A stretch of DNA of 64,000 nt from Ophiobolus disseminans (GCA_010093685.1 MU006223.1:1032495-1096494), one strand, 5' to 3'; shown: positions 10,627 to 23,081, counted from the stretch's first letter. The notes: a model not told the origin generated them from the sequence alone. Made by a program: numbers and translations.

Positions 10627-12501
10627 ATGTGGAAACCCTCGATACGCCTTCCCCATGCCCGCCCTCGGCGCTCAATTGCGTGCATTGCGTGCGCGCAGGC
10701 CTCGCGATACCCCTCGGCGCCCCCCTCGGTGACGACCTATTCCCGCCAGCGTCGCTGTTTCCACGAGTACTTCATCACACACATTCCCTCGACGTCGCTG
10801 CATCCAGACTCGCGATCGCAGCATGGGCCCCACCACAAGCTGCCGCGTGAGAAGAGCACGCCGTACGATGCGCAAAAGTCCAAGACACCGCCAGCCGCAA
10901 TGCTAGGCACGTCGCGCGACATGACAGTCGTGCGCATTCCCTTGAAGAGCGCGAAGCATCACTTTGGAGTATCACTGTCACGTGGTACGCGGCCGTACAA
11001 CGAGGATGCCTTCCAAGCCGGCACCATCGACCTCCCCGCCTTCGCGAAGCGGCGCCCCATGTCACTGACGAGGAAGGGCGGCAAGCAAAGCGAAGTGACG
11101 CCAGGCGTAGGCGCCACTGGGGACCCCCAGGTGTTCTACTTTGGTGTCTTTGACGGGCATGGCGGCGCCGAGTGCTCTGGCTTCTTGAGAGAGCAGCTGC
11201 ACGAATACCTCGAAAAAGCGACGCAGAAATTCGAGCTGACAAGCAGCCTACATAAAGACAAGGCGAACGCACAATCTGGCAGCGTTGGAGAGGGATCCGA
11301 GGTGCCCATGAAAGTCCGGCTCCAGAAGGACAAGGAGAGCCTGGACGCCATCGAGACGCACACACCGCCCGGTACTGAGCCAATGAAGCCGCCAACATCA
11401 AGCAAGAACGGAGATATGCCTACGCCAGGCTCAAAAAGCATGCATGGGCCCATGGACAGCGCACCGGCGGTCAAACAATCCGACAGCATACGGAAGGCTG
11501 AAGAGCTGGAGCAACGCTTGGTTAAAGAGTGGAAAGAGCTGGTAGGAGGCTACTTTCGACGCTTCAAGCCCGAGCACTTCTCCCTGTCTGCAGGCGGGCG
11601 AGGTCACCCGGCCGAGAAGGAGGTCATCACACAACGTCATACGAGCGATCCATCAATACCTATAGACGTCAAGGAGGGAATTGGTATCGAAACGGTGCTC
11701 GAGTACGCCTTCCTCAAGGCCGACTACGACTTCGTTGCAGCTCAGGTTGGCAAGAAGGAGGAAGATCCTGTGCGCGCCGACAAAGCCCTCAACGAGGACG
11801 ACATTCTGGGCCAGCCCTCCCGCACCGCTAAGCCCATCGGCGGCGAGAACCGTTTCAAAGGCGGGAGCACGTGCAGTATCGCACTCATCTCTACGCCCAC
11901 ACCTTCGCCCTTCTGGCATCCTTCGTCCCCTTCGTCCCTCATCACGGCCCACGTTGGTGACACTCGCATCCTCCTATGCAATACCGCCACGGGCCTGGCT
12001 GTGCCACTGACATCCAACCACCACCCATCTCTACCGGAAGAAGCGACCCGTCTTCGTCGTTTCGCAGCAGCTTTTGTTACCGACTCCTTCGGCGAGGAAC
12101 GTATATCCGGGCTTGCCAACACCCGCTCATTCGGCGACATGGCATCAAAACGCGTTGGTGTGTCTGCAGAACCTGAAATTCGACGCATCGAAATTTCACC
12201 TGCAGAGTATTCGTTCATGATCCTGTGCTCCGATGGCGTTTCGGGTCATCTGTCCGACCAGGAAATAGTCGACATTGTCAAGGACGCTAAAACACCCGAA
12301 CAAGGTGCACGCGACGTTGTAAGCTTCGCTGTCGAGACATCGACCGGCAGTGAAGGAGCGGACAATGCCACGGGTCTGGTAGTTAGATTAGGTGGCTGGG
12401 AAAGGAGAGGCGAGGGCGGGTTAGGCAGCCTTGGGACGAAGGAAATGAGGGATTGGCGGAAACAGGAAGCTGAGGATCCGAGAGCCAGTGGGCGGATGTG
12501 A
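10627..12501 (+). CDS. Mitochondrial PP2C-family protein phosphatase, Ptc6-like
   Basis: Single exon, 624 residues, ATG at 10627. PP2C phosphatases are Mg/Mn-dependent Ser/Thr phosphatases. The metal-binding and core motifs are in order: RGTRPYNED (~119-127), the signature VFDGHGGAE with D176, GGSTCSIALIS, ITAHVGDTRILLC, the ARSFGD equivalent NTRSFGD, MILCSDGVSGHLSDQE, and the late D of GADNATGLVV. The first ~60 residues are rich in Arg, Ser and Ala and lack acidic residues, as a mitochondrial presequence does. With the RGTRPYNED form, this points to the Ptc6/Aup1 branch, which acts in mitochondria and has been linked to mitophagy and pyruvate dehydrogenase control in yeast. A long insert (~205-290) of low-complexity charged sequence separates the first two motif groups and is typical of fungal members. 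The Ptc6 assignment is likely but not proven. Confidence 0.88.
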   Translation: MWKPSIRLPHARPRRSIACIACAQASRYPSAPPSVTTYSRQRRCFHEYFITHIPSTSLHPDSRSQHGPHHKLPREKSTPYDAQKSKTPPAAMLGTSRDMTVVRIPLKSAKHHFGVSLSRGTRPYNEDAFQAGTIDLPAFAKRRPMSLTRKGGKQSEVTPGVGATGDPQVFYFGVFDGHGGAECSGFLREQLHEYLEKATQKFELTSSLHKDKANAQSGSVGEGSEVPMKVRLQKDKESLDAIETHTPPGTEPMKPPTSSKNGDMPTPGSKSMHGPMDSAPAVKQSDSIRKAEELEQRLVKEWKELVGGYFRRFKPEHFSLSAGGRGHPAEKEVITQRHTSDPSIPIDVKEGIGIETVLEYAFLKADYDFVAAQVGKKEEDPVRADKALNEDDILGQPSRTAKPIGGENRFKGGSTCSIALISTPTPSPFWHPSSPSSLITAHVGDTRILLCNTATGLAVPLTSNHHPSLPEEATRLRRFAAAFVTDSFGEERISGLANTRSFGDMASKRVGVSAEPEIRRIEISPAEYSFMILCSDGVSGHLSDQEIVDIVKDAKTPEQGARDVVSFAVETSTGSEGADNATGLVVRLGGWERRGEGGLGSLGTKEMRDWRKQEAEDPRASGRM

Positions 12502-13382
12502 GTGTCTGCTGACCCGAGAAATGGTTTCTTATGCGCCGTTGCATCGTGATCTTGCATAGCGGGCGTTCTGGTGTCCGACTAGTAGGTCAAACGGGCACAT
12601 GTACATATTTCTTTCCCACGACCATATGTTCCTTTTTGCAAATATTCATCCACCACGTGCCACCTGCCAGATCACTACATCCAGAACTTAACGTGCTGCA
12701 TGCTACGAACCACTTCATGAAAGATGTTTCATCACAACACAAAGCAGATCAGCCTGGTATGTAGAGACTGATAAATTACGAAAGACCGACACATGTTGTC
12801 AGGCGGCCCCGTACTCAAAGATCGTCGCAATTACTCTTGTCTCATACAGCACTCCGAAGAGCGCGCATCCAGCTCGAAATCTCCTGTTGATAGCAGAAAA
12901 CTGAGCGAGGCAAGAGACCATATACTACACTACACCACACCACGATCGAGCGTCCACGCCTTTCATAATGGCGTTTACTGCGCTCATCGCTGCGGTGGTT
13001 GGTACCTCGATGGTGGGCGCTCGCATCGAAATTTTCTCGATGGGCATTATGTCATCGAAACGCTTTGCCAGTTCGGGTTAGCCTACTTCACCATCTTAAC
13101 ATTCCCGCGACAGAAGCTCCACGGAGACGACAAACCCCCAAACATTAGGCCAATAGCGTCGATATGCGACTGCAAGCCATCGCCCGTCGTGATTGATCCT
13201 GCGTGCTTGCCGAGCGCTCTGGGCAGGCGAGCTGCATGGCAACACGGCGCTAGATATCCCGCGTCTAGCCTGTGTGTATGTATAATCCAGTCACATAAGT
13301 GAGGACTTTCGCAGTCCGGTTTCGCTTTGTTTTGCGACGCTTGCTTTTCTGTGCTTGCAGTTTCGAGTTTTTGGCTTCAGTG
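12502..13382. other. Intergenic, PP2C to MFS carrier
   Basis: A 0.9-kb gap. A 38-codon ORF starts at ATG 12967 with a hydrophobic N-terminus, inside a longer frame. I found no support for either as a gene. The interval should hold the promoter of the downstream transporter. Confidence 0.45.
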
Positions 13383-14991
13383 ATGGCGACTGCGATGGAC
13401 GAAAAGATGATAACTTCTCCAGTCAGCGCACACCACGACCCGGAGTTCAATGCGAGCGACGTCTCGCTCGGGAAAGATGTCGCAGCGGGCCTTGTGGGCG
13501 AACATGCGAGGGACATTGATCCGGAGGTTGAAGCGCGAGTGCTGAGGAAGATTGACTTGTTTTTAATTCCTGCTATGATTGTTGGTACGTCTGTCCTCTA
13601 GCAAGTTCTACATTGCCAGTGCTGATAAAATTACAGGCTACGGCCTCGTGTACTACGACAAAGCTATCCTGGGCTCTGCCGTCTTGTTTGGCATGACGAA
13701 AGATCTCTCGCTCAGCGTGGTTAGTACCGCTACTAAGCCGCCTACAACAAACACGTCCCGTCTCTCCTGGGCGACGTCGATGTTTTACTTCGGTATGCTG
13801 GCGGGGCTGTACCCTATGACATTCGCTCTGCAGCGCTTCAACCTCGGGCGTATCCTCGGCGGCGTGGTCGTTGTATGGGCAGCTGTCTGTATGCTTACAG
13901 CAGCTGTGACGACTTACCACGGCTTATACGCGCAGCGTTTCTTCCTCGGCTTCGTGGAAAGCATCATCCCAACAGGATTCATGTGCATCATCTCGGGATA
14001 CTACACGCAAGATGAGCAGGCCCTACGACAGTCCTGGTGGTTCAGCTCCACTGGCCTATTTACCATCATTGGCGGGGGCTTGAACTACGGCTTCGCACAG
14101 ATCACGGGCGGAGCGCTCAAGAGATGGCAATATATCTACATCCTCGCTGGTTGTCTAACACTTCTATTCGGCATATGGTGTTTCTTCATCCCAAACTCGC
14201 CCGTGGACGCATGGTTCCTCACACCCGCGGAACGCATCGTAGCCGTCGAGCGTCTCCGAAAAGGCCAAACCGGCGTACGATGCCAGAAGATCAAAGCATA
14301 CCAACTCCGCGAAGCACTCCTCGACATCAAAGTCTGGCTCGTCTTCATACTCATGGCAAGCGCGTACACCGTCAACGGCGCGGTATCTGGCTTTGGCCCG
14401 CTCATCGTCAGTACATTCGGCTGGTCCACACTGCAGTCTATACTCTGGCAATTCCCCCTCGGCGGCCTGTGCTTTATTACCATCCTCCTATGCGGCTACC
14501 TCTCCTCGCGCATCCCGAATATCCGGCTCATACTGCTGGTGATAATGTGCCTCCCCGTCATCGCCGGCTGCGCCATGATATGGAAGTCCTCCTGGACATA
14601 CCACGCCGCAGCCCCTGTAGCCGGATACTCCATCATCGGCACATTCGGCGCCGTCGTGTCGCAGACCATCGTGATCGGCATGTCAAACGTCGCAGGCGCA
14701 ACGAAGAAAAGCGCCATGGCAGCTGCGATTTTCGTAGCGTACTGCGTGGGCAATATCGTGGGCCCGCAGCTCATCAAGAGCCAGACCAAGGCGAGTCATT
14801 ATCCGGAACTGTGGACGGGGTTGATCATTTGCTATTGTATTACGATTGTGGCGGCGGTGGCGTTGTATGTGGTGCTGAGGAGAGAGAACAAGAAGAGAGA
14901 GAAGGTGGATGTGAGTGAGGCGGAGAGAGATAAGTTCGCTTTCATGGACTTGACGGATAAGGAGAACCCGTACTTTAGATATGTGCTGTAA
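13383..14991 (+). CDS. MFS transporter, Dal5/allantoate permease-like (ACS family)
   Basis: Two exons, 13383-13584 and 13637-14991, joined by a 52-nt intron (GTACGT...TTACAG) with phase conserved; 518 residues. The N-terminal cytosolic segment leads through VEARVLRKIDLFLIPAMIVG into the first TM. About 12 TM helices follow, with a central cytosolic loop (ERIVAVERLRKGQTGVRCQK) and the C-terminal signature DLTDKENPYFRYVL that is characteristic of fungal Dal5-type carriers. The family (anion:cation symporters) takes up allantoate, ureidosuccinate, nicotinate, pantothenate, biotin precursors and similar small carboxylates by proton symport at the plasma membrane. The substrate cannot be told from sequence. 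The neighbours give no pathway hint. ATG 13383 is preferred because it precedes the conserved acidic N-terminus; the Met at codon 5 is possible. Confidence 0.9.
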
Positions 14992-17900
14992 AGATTTAGG
15001 GGAGAAGGAATGTGTAGATCAGCCGAAGCATAAGTCGTTGACTACTATTGTCGCTGAACTATACGAGTCCCAGCAATCCTCGACAATCCTCGACTCCGTG
15101 GTAAAATTGCCATAGTACACATGCTAGTGAGTGAAAATGGAGGTGAACGGCCACTATTGCGCGTCTTCGCCCATCAGTCATCACAACGGTATTCCAGTCT
15201 TCAGATGCTGTTGAGAACCCTGGAAGTCTTCGCCAGCAAACAGCCACACACGGTATAGTCATATCCTTTCTCAACTAGTGCAGATATATCGAAAGACTCG
15301 CAACAGCGAGTGGTGGCCAGCCAACACACCTCTTGCTTACCTTGCGGCGGACAGTGCCAACATGTTCTCGGCCCAGAACTATGCGCAGTGATCAAAACAG
15401 CAAGATGCACAGCGCCACTACGGCTTACATTCTGCTCGTCGAATTACATCTACAAATTATCTCCGCATTCCCAATTGTTCTAAGCTAGATCGCACCGCAG
15501 CATGTAGAGGTTGATGCTGGTCTTGGAGTGTGAAAGATAGCTCGCGGCTCCTTCATACTGCTTCCGCCTTTTTCGGGCACTCTGTAGCTGCAGTCTCAAG
15601 ACACGGGGTTCAGCGGGTTTGGGATAATTGTGGGGGCGATAGACACTTCGCGCTCTCTCGTTTGGGCGTTGAGACCTCGATGTATATATCGATTTGTAGC
15701 GCTGCTGACGGACCGGGCACTCGGAAGCACCAACTTCGGACCCAGTCGCTCGTTGACAGCGGTTTAGCTGTGTGGAAGCACCAATCGGTCACTCGTCGAG
15801 GTAGTTTACAGTGTGGAAGCACCAGACTATCTCCCGCCATACTGACTAATATTGATGTCCAAACAAGGCCATGAGATCCTGCATGAACATGGTTCGATCA
15901 TGCCATCTGCCGTCCCATCAGCCGCCCAGGTACGCAGCACCGCGAGCTGAGACTTGTTCCGCAGCTGAGATCCGCCCAGCGGCTACCGCACTCCGAACAG
16001 GAAACAGAGTCCCTTCCATCTCAGACAGATGACTGAGGCGTCGGTAAATCATGTCCTAGACTTCGAGAAAGCAGCGCCTCGTGGGCACACCACCAGGCAG
16101 TCTTTCAAGCTGAGCCTTGGGAGTTGGCTTTCTTGTGCGACCTTCTCATAACTTGCGTGCCCGCCGTCATCCGCGGAAAGTGCTGGAAAGATGAAGGCCG
16201 TCTGGACAACGTGAGGCCAGACGATGGAATGCAGTGATCCACACAAACACCTCCCCATCGCGAGGCAAACAGTGGTAACCCCCGATACACTAGCCGCCAA
16301 TATGCGGACATGCGCGCACACAGCATCAGCAAGCGTCCAACGGCCCGCCAGCGCTGCGCTGTCTCGTCACTTGCATCGTTTCTCGTTGTACGCGTACCTG
16401 CAGGCCACATTGTTCGGCCTGCCGGACGATCATCCGCACTCGAGCCCACTTTCACCGAGGCCTTAAGCTTTGGTGTGACCTGGCCTTGAGCGCACAAAGG
16501 CAACGGTCGACTGTTCTTGCGGGGGTACATGGTACAGTAGCTTCTACGCGGGCGGCGCGCGCTTACGGTCCACGTGTCGCCCTTGAAGGCGCGGTGGCTC
16601 ACCGATGAGACGGCTTGGGTCGGTACGAGATGCATGTCGAGATTGCCTGTTTGACGATCTGCGTTGTGGTGACCTCACTGTTGAGGTTTGCTGAATGTGC
16701 GTGTAGATCGGGGAATTCTTGTGTACGAGGTCTGCCATGGCGCTGGGTATTGGATGAGGATTTTGAGCGTTGATGATACATTTCATCGTCATCCAGCCAT
16801 CATGATCTTCACATCACGCGACTGGCAACTGCTTTCTGAGATGTGGTGGCTGTCATGTCTCCCACGCTTGCCACGCAAAGGACTGGAATGAGGGGACTTC
16901 GTTGTCATTTCTCCCCTGTATTTAGGACATTGCGAGTCAGCTCCTAGCCTCACTATAATTCTGCAGTTTGTTCGGAAGACCCTTTCTTGCACGTCTAGCT
17001 CCGTGAGCGGGTCCGATCGACTCTTCAGTGTCTCTCGTGTGCCTTTTCCGACAGGAATTGTTCGTAGGACAAGACCAAGCATTGTACTGATATGGTGTCG
17101 CTGAGAAGTCGATGTAACTCATGCGATAGCCAGCAGGACTTAGCCAAACAATATGAGCCAGAGCCTGCCACGGGTATACCCGTCCGTATCGATTTGACGA
17201 AGCCCGCAGGATCTGAGTCCGGAAACCAAGAGTTTAGCTTACGATTCTAGGTCATCGCGCTGCTGCCGGCCTAAAGTGGTAGTGTTTGTCTGAAAGCTGG
17301 TGTAAAACTCCTTCATCAGCCCTCGTTTAGTGCTACGGCAACTCAGGGGCTTTGAAGTTACTTGGCTTGCATGTCTCCAAGCAGTGCTCTCCAGCTCGTC
17401 CACTTATTTCCGGCCTTTCCTGATGCGTCATTTTGACCGCCCCACAGCAACGACAGAACCGGTATGGGCGCACAGGAGACAACAATTTCGAGCCATGCTG
17501 GCGGATAATTCAGCGTCACTCACGCGTTTATCTCCTCACAGTTCGGATATTGCGCCTGATGAAACGGATCGTACCAGACTTCGTATCGGCAACGGCTACC
17601 TGCGCCATCTCAATCAGCAGCCGGGGTGAACAGTAGCTACCCGTGAGATCGCTGTGCGAGGGACTGTGAGCACACCAAAGTCATCAGTACTAGTCGTCCT
17701 CAAGTAATCCGATAGACATCGAGCGGCAATATGTTTAGGGACCTGGCTTGAACACTCCGTTGACTTGCCTCCAATCCCGCTAACAACAAACCAGCGTTTC
17801 TCGATCCAAGCGTCCGTTGTCAGTGGCAATCGCATCTACCCAATGAGAGCCGCCGCGGCAGGCATCCCAGGCAATCCGGAGAATTTTGAGATCATGATCC

Positions 17901-18850
17901 TGGTCGAGCATATGTTGTGTAACACAAGCATTTGGCCATGCCCCAAACAATCCGAGCCGAAAAGCAGCGAGAAACTGGATGGCCTCATTTGTACTGTTAC
18001 TAGACGCTTCTGAGTGCGGCAAATGGCAATCCGGTAGCATGTCGGCATTTTGATATGCTTGTTGAGGAGCGTCATAACCGGAAAATGTCAACACAGTGAC
18101 TTGTCATTTCCTAAGGACAAACTTCCGCAATGCGTATGTGGCTTCTCCGGTCCTGCGCAGAAGAGAGGCATTTGTACAACACTCGTATGTGGAGTCTCTG
18201 CAATCAAACTTCGCATGCTCGACGTCCAACGCATTGCGCAAGTCGAGACGCAGCCGCTTAGTGGCTGTTTTTTTAGAGTTGTCATGGTAGATTCGTTGGG
18301 TTACAGCGTTGCACGGCGCTTCCCAGACATCGAATGTGTGTATGTGTGCCTGGCCCCAAGTACTCCGTGCCGTGGAGTTAGCTTTGAACCCAGATTTCCC
18401 GCCTGCTGTGACCAGACCCATCAATCCAAGGTTCAGTGGATTTTGTTGCGAAGTTCCTGAACAGTGGTTGTGTTCCCTTTCAGTCATACCATAATCGCAT
18501 CACTGTTCTCTTTCGAGTACCGTTGGCACGGTTCGTCGGTTTAGCACCATTCTTTTGCCCTGCCATCGCATTCGCGACCGCGCCTCCACATTGTCATATG
18601 TTCCACAGCCGTTAGTGGAGCCTTTGGCCGTTGCCACTGCGGAGTTGTTTACGCTCCTGATAAAGACCGGCATCTAGCTGCCCTTTCTTCAGTGGATGAT
18701 ACGGTAACTCCTAATCATTATTTCGTCACCTCAAACTGCGGTAAGTACCCGTCCACTGCCTCATGCATGTTCGTATTGGGGGGCTTAACGTGTCAAGTAT
18801 TGTCATGCTGATGCCTGATTATAGCGTACTTTGTACATCGGACCGCCAAC
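14992..18850. other. Long gene-poor interval, 3.9 kb
   Basis: This is the largest gap in the window. No ORF has recognisable motifs, a signal peptide or a splice-consistent extension. The direct repeat GGAAGCACCA occurs three times at 15723, 15774 and 15815. I see no terminal inverted repeats, long terminal repeats, transposase or reverse-transcriptase text. It may be decayed sequence or regulatory DNA for the C2H2 locus on its right. Confidence 0.5.
15723..15824 (+). repeat. Three spaced copies of GGAAGCACCA
   Basis: Exact decamers start at 15723, 15774 and 15815, with spacings of 51 and 41 nt. The last two share the longer core TGTGGAAGCACCA. The copies lie in non-coding DNA. They may be a small degenerate tandem duplication or a set of binding sites; nothing else in the sequence distinguishes these. 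Confidence 0.4.
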
Positions 18851-20283
18851 ATGTGGAGCTCCAGATATCGCCGTGAGGAGTCGAGTGACGGTTTCCAACT
18901 GTCACCGTGCCTGACAGCTTCGTCTGCTCTATTGACTCCGCCCTCGTCGTACGGTATCGATGCTCGCCGGCACTTGACAGCCTCGACGCTGTCATCCTTA
19001 GGCCCCGCAACCCCGATTTATGGACGAAACCCCTTCTCCAACCACAGCTATGTTGCTGTTGCGGCTATGGACCGAAACCAAGATGATTCCATGGACGCAA
19101 TAGCCACGGCGTACTCTTTCAAGGCTCCCGGACCGGAGGATACTTCATTTGGTGGTTGGTCGACGTTGGCCCAAGCCGGCGGCCTTGACCAATCTATGCC
19201 ACCGAGAATGCATGATCCGTTTGCCTCGCATCCGAGCCTCCTTCAGGTGAACATGGCGAGGTACCCCGGTGTGGACGATCCGATGTCTTCACTACCTAGT
19301 TCATGTGCCACATCATTCGTCAGTGTTCCGTACACAGACTTCCATGATCAAATGAACGATGGAACGGCCAGCCATACCAACAACGAGCCCGCTCAACCGT
19401 TCTGGTCATACCAGTACGCAATAGGAAACATGATGGATCCTCGCACAATGGCCCCGTTTGAATTGCTTAGTGGTGATTATGTTCATCTCAATCCTGCAGA
19501 CCAAGATACAGACATGGGTATCTATGACGATGCGAATGTACCCCTTCCACCGTCACCACAGGAGGTTATCGTCAAACACGAGGGCCTTGAAATGTCCGAA
19601 GATGAGAAACAGATCAGACGTTCCATCCATGTGTCTCGTATTGGCGGCAAGACTGTGATGAGAGAGCGGCCAGCTTGCGAAGCAAAGAGCAAGGCCAAGA
19701 GAACTAGCTCTAAGCCTAGGACAGATTTCCGTGATCACCGCTTGTGATCTCAATGGACGATGATCTTGAGCAGATACCTGGTACGAAACGATGGCGGAAC
19801 AGAGGCAGTGGTCCACCCGACACGTGGCACTATTGCAGGATGGAAGAAGACATGAAGCCATGTGGAAAGAAGTTCAAGCGGGAGGAGCACCTTCGTCGGA
19901 ATGAGAAGACTCACTCAGGAACGAAGCCTTTCACTTACCAGATCTGCAACAGGTCTTTCAACAGGAACGACAATTTTTGGGAGCACTATTGGACGCACGT
20001 GCGCCGCCCAGGCAAGAAAGATGGACGCAATAAGAAGAGGAGCCCCCGCCGTGTCTTGACTTACATCACGGATCCCAAGTATGTCGAGAAGCTTCACAAC
20101 AAGTGGAAGAACGAGGTCCATCACGAGTATGACCCCGAGACCGAGCCGGTGAATGAGGAGGAAGAGTCCAGTGACGATTTCCCGACGCCAGCTGTCATCA
20201 AGGAGGATGATGAGAGGTCTGTGTCATACTTGTTGCCCCCTCCTATGAAGCAGGAACAATGTACGATCAAGTGCAGACTCTGA
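18851..20283 (+). pseudogene. C2H2 zinc-finger transcription factor, frame broken and zinc ligands lost
   Basis: Two open frames are pieces of one gene. Frame 1 runs from ATG 18851 to a TGA ending at 19747 (298 residues; acidic and Ser/Pro-rich, transactivation-like). Frame 2 runs to 20283 and contains the zinc-finger region, with text PGTKRWRNRGSGPPDTWHYC directly before it. No GT-AG intron of workable length links the two in phase; the break lies around 19720-19755. Both fingers are damaged. In finger 1 the first His is Asn (LRRNEKTH, codon AAT). In finger 2 the first Cys is Tyr (FTYQIC, codon TAC). The rest of finger 2, NRSFNRNDNFWEHYWTH, is well kept, as is the basic tail RRPGKKDGRNKKRS. 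An intact relative would be a nuclear DNA-binding regulator. If frame 2 is translated from the ATG at 19753 it would still lack intact fingers. A sequencing error could explain the frame break but not the ligand changes. Confidence 0.7.
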
Positions 20284-20840
20284 GGTTGCATGGGCTTGAT
20301 TTCCTGTTGTCTTTCGCATATACGTTCATTGCTCAGATAATCCTGGCCTTGGCCTTAAAACACATTTCGGTACGTTAGTCGGAGTTGGCTGGTGTCGGTT
20401 TGGGGTCTTCTTGCATTTTTGCCTAGGCATTCTTTCAGCTTCATGCTTCATGTTTCCATGTACTCTAGTTTCCGCATGCATGCTTCCTAATGTATGAGGT
20501 AATGAAACAACGGCCGCGATTCGTGTACTCACCGTTCGCTTGACCAATTACGTGCTTCTCCAGACTCCAAATGCATGCGAGGCGGAATGAGATGAAAGGT
20601 ATGTGCGTGAAGTTGCAGCAAAAGCAAACAGTCATGCAACGTGAAGGGTTGAGGTGAGGTTGGAAGGTTACATTTCGACTAAGCCTCGGCGGTTTTAGCT
20701 TCTCGCACGTACCAAGCGGGCAATGCCGGCGTCGGACGAGAACCATTGAACGGCCCCATTGGAGTCCAGATCCCCTCCGCGGGACATTAATTCGTCTATG
20801 TAATGATGTACGCATCTCCTGCAGGCTACTCGTAAGGGTC
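20284..20840. other. Intergenic between convergent genes
   Basis: About 560 nt between the 3' ends of the C2H2 remnant and the ferroxidase gene. No ORF is supported. It should contain both 3' UTRs. Confidence 0.5.
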
Positions 20841-22704
20841 TCAGCCTGTCTTTGACTTGATAGGCCTCATGCCGTACCACCCAATCACGGCCATTCCAAG
20901 GAAAGCAGCCAAACAACTGAAAACAAGCGCAACGATTCCCCTCGCCGTAAAGCCAGCCGGCAGCGTTCCTGGACTCTTATTCTCGCCTTTCAGGTCGAGG
21001 AAATCTACTGTGTTGCCAGCCGCATTACCCTTTGTCGGCACGCTACCCGCTTCGCACGCCTTCCAATGGTCGGCCGGGATCTTGCCTGAGAGCTGTTGCT
21101 GGACATCGAGAGGGCGCTCGATGATTGTTGCCGTAAGACCCGAGGCGACGTGCCATTCAATGTGGCAGTGGAAGAGCCATACACCTGGATTGTCTGCACG
21201 GAATCGAAGAACAGTGTGTCCATTCGGCCGAACAAGAATGGTGTCGCGCCTCATCGGTGTGGCTGGTCTGGCCGTGACGTTGTTTGGATCGTAAAATCCA
21301 GCATCATCCTCGCTGCGCGTAACGACCTGGAATGCGTGACCGTGTAAGTGGAACGGATGCTTGCCAGGGTCATCATTGTTGAGGACGATCTCAACGACTT
21401 CATTTGTGTTGAGAATGAAAGAGTTGGTGTTCGATCCGTAGATGATAGGGTTCGTGGCATTGGCGCCGGTGGACAGCACACTATAAAGAGTGGGCACTTT
21501 AGGGCTAACGTACGTAATGTCGTTGAAGAATGCGTAGTTCGCGCCGTCGTTCAAGTTGTCCATCTTCAGATCTAGGGTGATGGAGTGGTCTACTCGGTCG
21601 AGAAGCTGTTCCTTGTCGAAGGGCACCAAGTTGAAGTCATCAAACGGCTCGAATGCTTCAACCTCTTTCGGCGCTGGCTTTGGTTTGCTGTCGTCGTAGA
21701 CAAGCCAGCCAGTTACATTTTGGTTGAGACCATTGGGTATGACGTCGAAGAGATCCTGTCGCTATCGTCAACACATGCTAATCACTACAGCAGATCATAG
21801 ACTTGAACTTACCTGATCCATGCTTCCCACGAAAGCAAAGTTGGAGTTCGTGTTGTTCTTTGCGGTCACGAGAACGCTACACCTTTGCGCAGCTGTCAAG
21901 TAAAGCATCTCGGCGTCCATTGGCTCCGTGTACACGCCGTCAACCTCAACGACTCTCATAGTGTGCTCCTCAAACCACACGTATTGCGCAGCAAAGGCGC
22001 CTATGTTGATCATGCGAATGAGGTACGTCTTGCCAGGCTGGATTTTGACGGCCAGGTTTTGCGTGTCATTGATCAAAGCGGCCTGTGGTACGGGCTCAGC
22101 ACCAGACGGATTTGCGACACTGATGAAGCTCTTGAGCAGGACCTGCATCCGTTCGTGGTACCAGTCAGAGAAGGTGAGCACGATTTCCTCATCATAAAGA
22201 TCTTTGTGAGGATCCTCTGAGTCGTGCACGATCAAAGGACCACGGAGACCATCCGGATATTGGCCGCGCTCGTGGCTGTGATACCAGTATGTTCCTGGCT
22301 GGTCGACCTGTCTTCCAGTCAGTCCCTACAAAATATAATGCTTGTTGAGATTCACGCACCGTGAAATTATATGTAAAGGAGCTTCCAGGAAGAATAGCAC
22401 ATTGCGTTACACCGATAGGGCCGTCCATGTGCGTCGTTCCATTCTGATACAGGCCATGGAAATGCAGCGAAGTGCTTTCGTTACCGAGAGAGTTCTTCAC
22501 ATTGACAATGACCCGATCTCCTTTAGTCGCGACAATGGGTTCAATTGGCCACTTGCCGTTGATGCCCATAACAGGGCGCATCTGCTGCCCATCAGGGTTC
22601 GCGTATGTCCAAGCGACGTCGAAGTTGTAAGTGACTGTTGCACAGTGCGCAATCGAAGCAAAGAAAGAGAGGGGCAGGAGAAAGCTCGACAGGGAGATGG
22701 CCAT
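20841..22704 (-). CDS. FET3: Fet3-type multicopper ferroxidase, high-affinity iron uptake
   Basis: Three exons: 22704-22360, 22307-21813 and 21761-20841, with introns of 52 and 51 nt; 586 residues. ATG 22704 was chosen because a clean signal peptide (MAISLSSFLLPLSFFASIAH) follows. All four copper signatures are present: HFHG (81-84), WYHSH (123-127), HPFHLHGH (415-422) and WLFHCHIEWH (475-484). Residues that make yeast Fet3 a ferroxidase rather than a laccase appear conserved: Glu in GAEPVPQ (E186), Tyr in NDITYVSP (Y364) and Asp before HPFHLHGH. A single TM helix (~554-577) and a short basic cytosolic tail anchor the enzyme with its catalytic domain outside. It oxidises Fe(II) to Fe(III) with O2 and hands the iron to Ftr1. 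It is divergently transcribed from FTR1 across an ~890-nt promoter with three ATCWGATAA sites. Confidence 0.95.
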
Positions 22705-22838
22705 AATGGCGGTGTCGTGCGTTGGTATTAGGGGAATCAATCCAAAAGGTGAGCCAGCTCTACGACTTCAAGCAATGTGCTTCCGAATCGTTTTGGGGAG
22801 CTGATGGAAAGATAAGATCGACCGACCGACAACGGGGG

Positions 22839-22847
22839 ATCAGATAA
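22839..22847 (+). promoter_or_regulatory. Putative SreA-type GATA site 1 (ATCAGATAA)
   Basis: Exact match to ATCWGATAA, about 135 nt upstream of the FET3 start codon. A second GATAAG lies 28 nt away at 22811. The position is suitable for iron-dependent repression of FET3. Confidence 0.65.
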
Positions 22848-23081
22848 GACCCTGTCGCCTTAATTCGAAACTAGACTGTGCCCTTCGCAAAAAGCACGAG
22901 ACACTTCCTGCCTTCACTCGCGATGCACCACGTAGGACGAACCGTTGCAGCGATCGGCGTCAAACTCTGCACGTTGTGCCTTACCCCTCTTTGGCAATTG
23001 GAGACGGATACGAATTTGTGATTCGTCGTGGTGTGACAATTGTCGACAGCTGGCGGGCATTCATCCGGCTCTTATCGGCCC

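Noticed and set aside
12967..13083. A 38-codon hydrophobic ORF upstream of the MFS gene
   Set aside because: Too short and unsupported. It could be an upstream ORF, but the transcript start is unknown.
14037..14918. A 293-codon plus-strand ORF within the MFS gene
   Set aside because: It is an out-of-frame shadow, rich in Arg, His and Pro; the MFS frame has 12 TM helices and family text.
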